Below, in pieces: positions 23,701-35,700 of a stretch of 64,000 bases of DNA; position 1 is the first letter of the stretch; every line of letters begins with the position of its first letter. The stretch is from NCBI RefSeq assembly GCF_028583425.1, contig NC_072792.1, positions 160,090,676-160,154,675 on the forward strand, read 5' to 3'. This DNA comes from Eublepharis macularius. Its lineage: Eukaryota > Chordata > Lepidosauria > Squamata > Eublepharidae. A model generated the notes under the pieces. The model did not search any database. It saw only the letters and a list, made by a program, of their open reading frames with translations, and had not been told where the DNA came from. Position numbers and translations under genes: made by a program.

Positions 23701-26700
23701 CCTAAAAGACTAACAAAATTTGTGGTAGGGTATGAGTTTTTGTGAGCCACAGCTCACTTCTTTAGATCTTGTGTAAAGTGTGATAGTGAGTTTTGGCTTT
23801 CAGTTTAATATCAGAATTTCAGGCTGTGTATCATAGTGCTATTTTTATTTTATATCCTGCCTTTTCTTCCATCATGGAACCTAAGGTAGTGCACATAGGC
23901 TTACCAGGAGATCTCCCATCCTGGCACTAACCAGACTAACACCCACGTATGCTTCAGTAAGACTGCTGCATCATCTACCTTCAGACCATGGTGGTGGCAA
24001 GTTCCATAAAGTTGCAGTGAACTTACAGCAGCCCAGTAAGGTTTTCGAGACAAGTGACAAACAGAAGTGGTTTGCCATTGCATAGCAAACCAACCATGCT
24101 GTTCCTTGGTAGTCTCCCATCCAGGGACTAACCAGGGTCACTTAGCGTGTGAGATCTGAAAAGCTCGGGCCAGCCTGGGCCATCAAGATCAGGGCATCTT
24201 CAGACCATACAAGAATATTTTTTATCTAATCTCTCTGGTCCTACCAAGAGGCTCTCTTTTTTGCTTTTTAAACTATCTCATTCCTACAAGTCTTAGGGAA
24301 AGATGCCCAGCATATGTGCAGCTTTTTTCATTCATTTATATTCTCCCCTGTGGGGACCCGAAGCAACCTCTATTGTTCTCCTTTCCTTCCATTGCAAATA
24401 AGGGCAGCAGGAGGAAACTTTTTTTTTTTAGAAAAAAATAATAAGATGGCTGGCTAAAAGCAAAATAGGAGTAATATTCTTTCACATCTTTTCAAAACTG
24501 AGTTCAAGTTGAAAACCAGAAATGACCAGGCAGCTAATAGCTTGCCACATCCTAAGGCAGTGTGATGCATCATCCAGAGAAGAGGCGGAAACCAGGCCTG
24601 ACTCACCTGCAATTGGAGAACCAGACTTTATTGCCAGGCCACCTAAGCAGTAAGTGGCTGACAAACATCATTACACTTTTTAAATTAGAAAAGAAAATGA
24701 TTTTTCATTTACAAATAAGTAAAAACATCCACTTGCAACATAAATCTCTCTGAATATTGCATACGCTTCTCAATAATATTACCCAGTTTAGCCACTTTTT
24801 TATCTTGTGATGCTAAGTTTTTTGTGGCCATCACAAGCATGATCAGGGCTCATTTCGAGGGGGAACGCACAAGAACGCAGTTCCGGCAGTTCCCCAAAGA
24901 GGTCACATGTCAGGTGGCCCCGCCCACCTGACTCTCAGCCATTTTGGGCCCGTTTTGGCCTGGATTGGGGCCGAAACAGCCCGGATCGGGCCTCTGATGG
25001 ATGGTGGATCACTCCCGCTCATCAGCGGCCCGATCTTGACCATTTTGGGTCCCTTTTCAGTCATTTTCAGCCCCTTTTTGTCATTTTGGGCCCAATTTCG
25101 GCCCTGAATGGCCAGGATCGGGTCCAAAACAGCCAGAATAGGTGATGTCAGGGGGTGTGGCATATGCAAATCAGTTATACTAATGACACTTCTGGTGATG
25201 GCAAGAGGCGTGGCATATGCTAATGAGTTCCTCCAGCTCTCTTTCTACGAAATGACCCCTGACTATGATGCTTCTCTCCAGTCCAGCCACTTCTGGAAGG
25301 GAACAGAATCTGGGTGAGAGCTGGGACCTTCCTCTTTCCTTTCAGGAACAATGGCTGAGTTTTCTCTGGCAACAGCAGTGGCCGCCATGACAAGATTGTG
25401 CACTTCAGGGCAGAGTCAGATAGCCACTTCCTCTTTGCCCTGGGCATCATCTAAATACTGTTATAGCCATAAGGCAAACCACCTATTCTATCCTTTACTG
25501 AGAAACACAGCTGTGTACTTTAGTATTGGCAGAAAGCTGTTGGACATCGGTACTGCTCTGTTGCTCAAACAATTTGCAGTGATGGGTGATTTGAGAAGGG
25601 ATGCAGTGGTTGTGATCCTAGATGTTAGGAACACATCCTTTTCCTGTTCCTGTATGCACAAAAAGCAAAGTGCTAGCTCAAAAATGTTACTAATGGCTCA
25701 AAGGACAAACAGCCCCTCATATCCACAGCTGTCTCCTTTACCACATGAGTGCTAACAAGGTAACAAATAATAACCAGGTGAGATGTGTCCACAAGAAGAC
25801 ACCCTTCCCATGAGCAAAAGGAACTGGATCCTCAAGCTCTTGGAACTGTGTCAGTTCAAGCAAGTAGGAAGGCACAGAGCCAACATATGAATCACAATTT
25901 TGCACCACCCAGGGAGCCTGTGGATCGCACCCATAGCCAACTTTACCCAGGCTGGAAGATGGGTCTTCACGCTGCAGCTAAGCCATCTCCACTTGCGCTG
26001 TAGCTAGTGGCATTACATGCAGTGTTTCCAATGGAACAGATTAACAATAGTAAAATAGCTTTAATGTGTTTATCTGTTTTAACATCAATAATGTTCTGAG
26101 TTCTTGAAGCTGACCTAAAGGCTAATTGTTCTTTAAAACAAGAGAGCCAGTTTGGTGTAGGGGTTAAGAATGCGGGACTCTAATCTGGAGAGCCGGGTTT
26201 GGTTCCCCACTCCTCCACTTGAAGCCAGCTGGGTGACCTTGGGTCAGTCACAGCTTCTAGGAGCTCTCTCAGCCCCACGCACCTCACACGGTGTTTTGTT
26301 GTGGGGATAATAATAACATACTTTGTAGACCGCTCTGAGTGGGTGTTAAGTCATCCTGAAGGGTGGTATATAAATTGAATGTTGTTGTTAAAAGAAAATA
26401 GATATCAAGATTTGTGCTTTTTACTTGCCTTTGGCAAAGCTGCCTTCTATGACATTGGCAGCGAAATCCGAAGCAGAGTTACTTCAGTCTCAGCCCACTG
26501 ATTTCAGTGGGTGTTTAAATGTTCTTTCATTTTGACATTCATTGGGCCTTTATGTTACCATTGAAGCCTAACAAATAGGTTAACATGGGTTGCTTCTGTT
26601 TCCTTTTCCTACTGTAGGTGATTGACAGTTGTTCAGTTCCAAGGTTTGGTCTATTACATCCCTTTTCTACTGCTTCCATCCTTAAAGTCATCTTATTTGA

Positions 26701-29700
26701 TGAAATAAATTCCTCATCTGACTTGGCCACCAAACTTACAACATTTATATTGTTGGTGGTGCTTGCTATGCTTATCAATCTGCAAGTACTTATATTTTCT
26801 TTTAGGATTTCTACTTGCTTTCCTTGCTTTGTTTCCACTGGGATGAAAGCATAACACAAAAGACATTATTTTGTTGTCGTTCTTTTGGTTGCCTGTTTCA
26901 GTTTATGACTGATTTGCCTATCATTTGGGTATTGGTGGCAGTATTTAGCAATCAGTAAGGACTAAGTTCTGTGATTTTCTGCTCTTGTACAGACTTGGAC
27001 ATGAACGTCCCCATACTCTATTAGAAATTGGGGTCCCAAAAAGGTTTAAAGCATCATTCTTACCTTCTCTATCTTATGCTCACAATAAGAGCCCTGCAAG
27101 GTAGGTGATAGTCAGCATGGTGTAGTGGTTAGATTGTTGGGCTAGAATCTGGGAGTCCCATGTTCAAATCACCACTCTACAACAGAAGCTTGCAGAGTGA
27201 CCTTGGGCCAGTCACACACTCTCAGCCTAACCTACCTCTCAGGGTTGTTGGGATGTGGGTTATAAATGAAATAAATAATAAGCTGAGAGTGAGTGTGTGA
27301 CTGGTCCAAGATCACTCACAGAGCTTCCATGGCAGAATGATGATTTGAACCTGGGTTTTCCAGGCCCTAATCTGACAACAAACCACAACAATAAGATTAT
27401 TTACTAATGCAGATATTGAAAATGGCAATTGGCAGACAGTATTCTACTCATAGGTGATAGTATTTCAAACTAGAACAAAATCAACATTTTGAAAGCTTGA
27501 CTTTTCAGCTTGAACTACGGCATTTTGAGAGAAGAGGGAAGTTCTGATAAAATGCTTACTTAATCTAACAACATGTTTAGCTTGGTCTCTTTTTCGTTTC
27601 CTAGCTCAGCAAGTGTCTAGTAGATTAGGAAAGGGAGTCCCAAACATGCAAAAAGCAAACATGTTTGTCTTTTGTTTTAAAGCTGGAACTTTTTAAAGCC
27701 TAGTATGTGTGCAGTGCTTCTGCAGAGATCCATTCCTTGATGTATTACTTGGCTGGGGGCATAGCGTAAAGTAAGATACATGTACCAGCTAAAGAGGCAC
27801 TGAAAGAGCTTTGACAGTTTCAGTCAGATAGCCCATCCTTAGATGGCCAACTGCAGGAACAATTCTGGCTTTGCTCTGATTTAAATATTTCTGCTGGTTG
27901 TAAGGAACAATGAGTTTCAGAAGGCTTTAATGGCCTCAAGGACTTAATCTGACAGAAACTATTACCTGTATTGAAGCCAAGTCATGTGAAATGCCTAGTT
28001 ATATTTTCTGCAGTCTTCTTTCTTAGGAAGCAAACAATTCAAAGTGACAATCGATCCAGTTTCGCCAAAAGAAGACCTTCAGATCCATGTCCCTGAGGTT
28101 TTGGATAGGAAGGACGGATCCTTTCTTATGCGATATCGGATGTATGGAAGCGTCAGGGAAGGGCTCAAGGTGGAGATACTTTATAACGATGTACATGTGG
28201 CTCAGTCCCCCTATATTCTGAAGGGTAAGATTCTTTCCCCTCCCCTCAATTTTTCGAGTTGACTGGTTGGTATTAAAAATAAAAAATCCGTGTACATCCA
28301 TAGTGGGCACCACTGGAAGGGCTATGTTTATGGAAAATTGAACAGATTTCATACAAACACCTCACAGTCTCCAAAAGAAAAGTAGATTTCTTGAAACTGC
28401 ACTCTCTTCATAATTTACATGGCTGTAGATAAGCAACTTGGGTGTAAATCTGAGAAGTACAAAGCCATCCATGTGTTGACAAGAGGTGATGATGTTTCTT
28501 ATTGTACCAAATAGAGGATGTAGTAGGATGTCCTACATGTCTAAATTTATTATTGTTACAATGTTGTTTTTCTTATGTGTTCGTGTGATATTAGAAAAAG
28601 CAGAAAATAGAGGTGTCCCCCCCAACTTAGGAGTCTGTGTGAGACACCCTTGCTGGGCTATAGAGCAAAGGATCCATACTCCTGCTGTTATTATGATGTA
28701 AATAACTGGTCAACTTATAACATTTGATCTGTCAGTTGACCAGCACTCCAACTCTACTCAATCACTTGTGATTTTAAGGCTTGGACATCACATTTTGAGG
28801 ATTTGGAATTGGTACTACCGTGACTGTCAAGTGACTTGAAGTTTTATCTGTTTAATTATTTCTTGACTACCAAAGACTGCACTAGTAAGTGTCAGACAGG
28901 GGTTAACCTGTCTGGCATAGAAGGCAGAAGTTGGTGTGGATATTTTTGGGAAGATCCATGGAACAGAAACTGACAGTAAGTGGGTAAAAAACTCAGTTAA
29001 CACAGATCATAGAGTTGTGCTTTTATGCTAGACATCACATATATAGTGGTTTCTTCTTTTAAGGTCCTGTTTACCATGAATATTGTAACTGCCCAGAAGA
29101 AGACACTCAGCTTTGGGAGAAAAGTCTTTCATGTCCATCAGAGGAACCTCAGATTATAAAGGACTTCAGTGCATTTCCTAGTATCGATCTTCAGCGGATG
29201 TTTTCTGAAGTCCCACCAAGGTTTGGCCAAAGAATGGGAGCCATTGTTCATTACACCATCCTCAGTAATCGCATCTATCGTCGTTCCTTAGGGAAGTACA
29301 CAGACTTCAAAATGTTTTCTGATGAAATTTTGCTGTCATTGGCAAGGAAGGTATGCTTCTATAGTTATTCACAAATGTATCCGTGTTGCTATATCTAATA
29401 GACAAGGGTTGGTCTCCCATGTGGATAGCCAAATCCATACAGTGGAGCCAGCCACAATTACAGTTTAGGATTCGGGAACCCCAGAGAAACATCTGCCAAT
29501 TCAGATATAAAAACAAAGAATGATTTTTGCAAAACGAGAGGAAATAGTTGATTCTGAGGAGAGGGGAGTGCCTGAGCAGATGGCTTGTTTTCAGTCCTCT
29601 GAACCATGGAAACCTTACACCTGAACAGACCAGTATCTATCTAGTGGTGGCATGCACAGTTGCAATTTCAGACAAATCCTTTATTGCATGCAGGGAGATT

Positions 29701-32700
29701 CAAGGGCCAAGAGAGAAGGAATGGCCTTCACAAATAGGGAGATCCTCAGGCCTCAATGTACTCTTAGATAAGAAGCAGTTTATAAAATGGCTTCTGATGT
29801 TCTGTTAATTGAGATATTCCTTTCACTCTGGGTTGTTCAGTATTGAAGTCTTTATTGTTATTCTTTTTTGCGTCTGTTGTTTTATACAGTTTTCTACTTA
29901 CCTGTGTATTGTGATGCTTTCCTTACTGCCCTGAAAGGAAGATGCACTCTTGACGTCCCTTCTTTCTGCTTTTTGATAACCACCCCCAAACACTTTAGAA
30001 AACCTTCATTTTTCTACCTGGATTGAAAGTTGCCTCTCTTATTCTCAGATGTATGCTTAAGCAAGTCGTACAGCTATGCCACTCAGGTAGTTGGGTGTGA
30101 ATGTCCAAGGAATGGTTCCTATGGAATTTTCTAGCCCAGTGTCCCCTCCTCTAACAAGATCCTTTACATCCTCATAGGGGAGGGGAATACATTGGATATG
30201 CATCCAGATGTGGATGCTGTGAAGAAATCTTCCAGCCTTCTTTTTAATGGAATGCACATTTAAGAATGTGCTTCCAAATGTGCATTCTGATGTAGGTGGG
30301 GGAAGAGCATCGTAATGCACCTTCAGCAGAAAGCAATCAGCATGCGCTCAGATCCTCATATAGACATGCATCTTATTTGGGCTTCCGTTTCCTTATCCAG
30401 CAAGTGAATACATGTTGACTGAATAAGGCAAAAAGGTGTGGTGGGAGAAGTGAACAAGAGAAGGCACTATTTGGCACTGTTGTGCTTTATAAAAGTTTAC
30501 ATATCAATTTATTGGATTTTGTCCCCTCACTGAGTGGCTCTCCACTTTTGGTTCTAGTATGTATAAATGTGGAGCAGTTTGGTCTGTACTGTTGACATTT
30601 GTTGTTAGGGGCCAAGCTTTGAATAATAGGACACCATGGCTTATAACTGTTTGTTTGCTTAGGTTCATCTCCCTGATGTGGAATTTTATCTTAATGTTGG
30701 GGATTGGCCAGTTGAACACAGGAAAGCAAACGACAGCCCCGGCCCTCTACCTATCTTTTCTTGGTGTGGCTCTGTAGATTCAGCAGATATAGTACTTCCA
30801 ACCTATGACGTCACCCACTCAGCTCTTGAAGCTCTCCGTGGTGTTACAAATGACCTCCTGTCTATTCAAGGAAACACAGGTAAATGGTAATGATGCATTT
30901 CTCCAAATGGGAGGGAAACAGTGTTAGTTCGCGGAAGGTGATTTGTACAAAATAGTCTATGATAACAAAGAAAATGCTGACTGCAAAGCTGTTCCCTCTA
31001 GATGGCAAGCATGCGGTTTTCGGCTTGGGATGTTATTTTGTTTGGAAATGGAACTAAAATATTAATAGCAGAGAAATATTAACACAGCTTAACATTGTAA
31101 AAAATATAAAGGTTTATATTGTATTAAAGCAACCTTTAAAGAACAACAGAATAACAGTGTAGGGCCCCTTATCAATATGACTACAATCGCACACCCTGTT
31201 GTTCTGCCACGCTAATTTCACACGTGTTGCATTACACTCTGCCCGCTGTGACTCCTGGAGGGCTGCTGCAGTGACTTGCAGAGGTACTTCTGGCCAGCTG
31301 GGGTACAGGGACTTTAATGCTGCTGCCTCTCCTCTCCTTCTTTTTAAAAAGTTATGCAACATATTCTCTTTATTTTGTATAGCCGGCTGCTGCGGTAGCT
31401 CTGTGCACTGAAAGGCAACATACAAATCTTTAAACAAATAATAGATGGGTGAGGCAAGGAATTTCTGCAGCTTCCTGCTGGAATTTGAGCACAAATGGAA
31501 TGTGGACTTGGAATGATGATTCACTATTTTAAACTTCAGCATTTAAGGCAGGGGACATGCATTTATAAGCCCTGAAACAGTGGTATTTCTCTTCCATTCC
31601 ACTCCAAATGCATGCTAGGCCCTCCTAATCTATCACTTTGACCTGGACATTTCAGAATAGCCCACAGAAACAAAATGACAGGGGAAGGAGAAGGGTTTCT
31701 GTCTTCTTTTCTGATTGCACTTCCCTCCACCCCCTTCTTTTTCCTGGGTTATTGGTTTCCTTGGTCCAAACCTCCTCTTTGCACCTGAACGGGACCTTAA
31801 TTTGCCTTCAGAGCTCTCTCCTGCCTTATCACATTGTTCTTTCTAATGTCAGCTTTTCCTGTAAATACAGCTTTTGTTCCTAACAAATGCATCACTTGTT
31901 CAATTGTTTTGGGTGTCTCCCCCCACCCCCATTTTTATTTTATTATCTGATAATTCCAGGCCCTGTTTGGAACAACAAAACTGAACAAGGGTTTTTCAGA
32001 GGTCGAGACAGTCGAGAAGAACGGCTTCAGCTGGCCCAGCTCTCCAAGGAAAACCCAGAACTTCTGGATGCTGGAATAACAGGTTACTTCTTCTTCAGAG
32101 AAAAGGAGAAGGAGCTGGGAAAGGCTCCACTGATGGGGTTCTTTGACTTCTTTAAGGTATACCACCAGTCGTCATTGGGGCCTGATAATGCCAGAAGGAA
32201 ACACACATTTCCTTATTTTGCTTTCCCTTGTTGCCTGATTGAGGGTTACTTCAGATGTTCTGGCATAGACCACAATTCAATGTAAAGCTTATTGCACAAC
32301 CTGTGTATATTTTGCCCACGTGCATTTTTGTTGTGCTGTGCAGTGACAACTGTTGCCCCTCCCAGTGCATCCAAATACACACATAGGACCATCTTAACTG
32401 AGATACATATGTAGTCTTTTATTCTTTTTCCTACATAGAAAAATGCTTCCTCCTTCACCAGAGTTTTGTAACATAAAAAATAGTCTCAATTTTACTATAA
32501 GCAAAGAGTCAAAGGATCCTGCACAGATACTCCAAGCACTTCTTGCTGACATCAGTACTTCCTTGTTTTCCTGTTCTGATCATACTTCCTCATGTTGCAA
32601 GAGCTACACCCAAACAGTTTCAGGTGGGACTGTGTGCAGTGGTTCAAAGGGAGGTTTACGAAACCCCGCTATGCCTGCTGAAGTTCCTTAAGTACAATTT

Positions 32701-35700
32701 TTGGACTCCAGATGAAGGCTGAAAGGTGACCAGAAACTAAACATAATTTAATTGTTTGCACACTTCTGAAATTGTATTTTGGCCAGGGCCTGATTTTGAG
32801 CAAAAACATTGTTCATGCTGCTTTCCCACCTCTTTTCTCTTTGCACAGTACAAATATCAAGTGAGTGTAGATGGCACAGTGGCAGCCTATCGGTTCCCAT
32901 ACCTCTTACTGGGTGACAGCCTTGTGATGAAGCAGGATTCACAATACTATGAGCATTTCTACACAGCGTTGAAGCCATGGAGTCATTATGTCCCAGTTAA
33001 AAGAAACTTGGAAGACTTGCTAGACAAAATAAAATGGGCTAAGGTAACCATCATTGCTGGCAGAAGAAAAGCTGAAATATAAACATAGGAGCGTCTGGGG
33101 TGGGGCCAGACCTGAGTGGTTGAGCATCTGTTTGGCATGTATCTTTTTGAAATGTAATCCCTGGTAGCTCCAGTTACAAGGATCAGGGAGAAAGAGATGT
33201 TGAAAGAGCTCAGCCTGAGACCATGGAGAACCACTACCAGTCAAAGGAGATAATATTGACCTCTTCAAACCAGTAGCCTGATTCTGTATAAGGCAGGTTC
33301 ATGGAAGCCTTTCCTGCTTGATGTAGATTGTTTTGAAATGATCTGCAGTATAAATAGCTCCTCCATCCACCCAATTTGAAAGGTATCGTCTTTCCAAGTC
33401 ACAAGCAGGATTAGAACTTCGCCGCCCCATCCTTCCTTTCTATTTTACCAGAAAGGGCAAACACTGGAAAGGAAGAAACAAGATTGCAAACTGGGACAGG
33501 CTTTCAATTTCCTGTCTCTCTTCTTGGGTCACAATAAGGGAAGGAAGACATTGCAGGCCTCAGGCTTTGGGTTCTTATTTGTTAGAAAGCTTTGTCTGAG
33601 TTCTGTGGTCGGGGGCTGAAGGAAAGTTGTAATTGGAAGCCGTGGTGGAGGTTGCTTGTGTGCACCTTCTTTTATATCCCAGGGAGGTACCCAGTTTTAT
33701 TTAGGACCTTTCTATTTCATTGTGCAAAGTTCTCTGCAGCTCTTACTACCTTCCCCTCACAACAGTTTTGTGAAGTGTATTAAGCTGTGAGAAAGCAGCC
33801 TGGTCAAGGCTCATCTGGTGTGCTTCCTGGCTGAAAGATGATTGAGTCTTAAGTTTCCATGTTCAGTCCTTTATAGATACTGAATAATGCTATGCACTGC
33901 CTTACATTATGTTATTGTTTAATAATTGGTGGAATGTTCTATTTATCACTTTCCCATTTCTAAAAATTACACATAAGAAGGCTTGGTAGGTGTTTTTCAG
34001 AAATAATATATGTGCGAGGCTGAGCTTCACCTTCAGCTTACTCAGTTCTTCCTCAAGAAAAAGTGTAACTCTGTTTAGGACTGCACTGTTAGTAATTTTA
34101 TTGTACCTACTACAACATACCAGCTCTTTCAGCTTTACGTAAGTGAATTGTAGCTAGTACTTTTTAACTAAACATTGATTTCTAGAATAAACAATATCAA
34201 AACTAAGGGAATATGGCTTCCATACCCAACTAATAATCCAATTCTAGACTTAAGAAAACTAGAATAAACTGTGTGAATTAATTTTGTTATTTTGCACATA
34301 ATATGTGTTAGAAAGTCCCGTGGATATAAACCCTCATTCAGGGCACCAAAAACATACGTGAATTAGGGATTTCGTTTTGCATAACTTACTCTACTTTTAT
34401 GATTTCTAAAGCTTCTTTATGAAATGATGAGGTCATGTAAACTAACTGTTAACTGGTCTTAAAGGGTGCAACTCCATTCAGGATTGCACTGTAAGTGACT
34501 AAGATTCCATCTAGATAAGAGTGCTTCTGCATAATCCCGTTTAGAGAAGTAGGTGATTCTAAACCACCAACACTATTATAGTGATACTGGTTTAAAAACT
34601 GAGATTAATAGAGAGATGGGGGCATTTGTAGTCACTAAAAAAATACTCCAGACCCAGAAGTTCTAATCTAGGTAAGTCACTGCAAAGTTTGAAAATTGGA
34701 ACTAACAAGTACAAATACATCCATAATTTTGCATATTCTACAACTTCTAAAATGTATTTCCTTATATGAGCAAGGATGTGTCTATGACCTTAATGAAACA
34801 CAGCTCTTGGCACATAAATAGGTAATGGCTGCATGGGTGGGAGAAGACAATAACAACTCTGTGTTCTGAGTAACGAGATCTGTGTGAGAGATGTCAAACT
34901 TGTCTGTGCACTTCCCTGTGGTTTGGAGAAAAAAGAATGAAGTTAGCTTTCCAAAAATGGTATGAAATTTCTCTCCTTAATTGCATCCAATTGCTTCTGA
35001 TAGCGCTGGGGGCTGCTGATTTTTATTGAAGCCTTGAAACTGCTGAGGGAAGTATGAAAAGACTAAAAATAAATATTGCAGCATCTTGGGATGTGCAGAC
35101 TTGTAGAGTACCATTGCAACATTCAGTAGCTGTGCACAGAATTCCTACATGTACTGAAAAATTGGAGTATCCCCTCTCTCTGAATGCTATACCATCAGAA
35201 AAGAACAGTGTGACACAGAATAATCAGTTATATGTTGCTTCTTTGTTTTTGCCCTGTTTTTTAGGAAAATGATGAGGAGGTCAGGAAAATTGCTAAGGAA
35301 GGTCAGGCAGCAGCAAGAGTATTACTGCAGCCTCACCGGTTTTATTGCTACTATTTCAAAGTGTTCCAGGTTAGTCTGGTTTTAAATCTTAACTTTTACT
35401 GCTTAGCTTTCTCTCTTCTGTAAATCCTGACGATTCCAATCTTTAACAATACTTGAGGGCTTGAAAAGCCTGGCAAGTCTTGGTTCCCTGTAGCTGAACA
35501 TCAGACTAACTTAAGAACATAAAAAATACCAAGTCATCTTGGCCAACATTCTGTATTTTTTTAATATTCCCTCATGTATAGAGATCATCACCATGGTTTA
35601 AACTATAAAGAAAACTAGCACATCAGGGTGAGGAATTTCACTTCCCTGACATGCTGTTTTTCTCAGTGCAGGGAGCTTTTTTTTTTAATGGGAGAACAAC

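Larger units (their letters stand above)
28225..31959. other. POGLUT3: POGLUT3 introns 2-4 (non-exonic parts)
   Basis: Apart from exons 3 and 4, no coding region is recognised. Two open frames near 31114-31542 (opposite strands) lack motifs. Confidence 0.4.

Noticed and set aside
31114..31542. 142-residue minus-strand ORF in POGLUT3 intron 4
   Set aside because: No motif, an overlapping plus-strand ORF, and no splice-site or conservation support.
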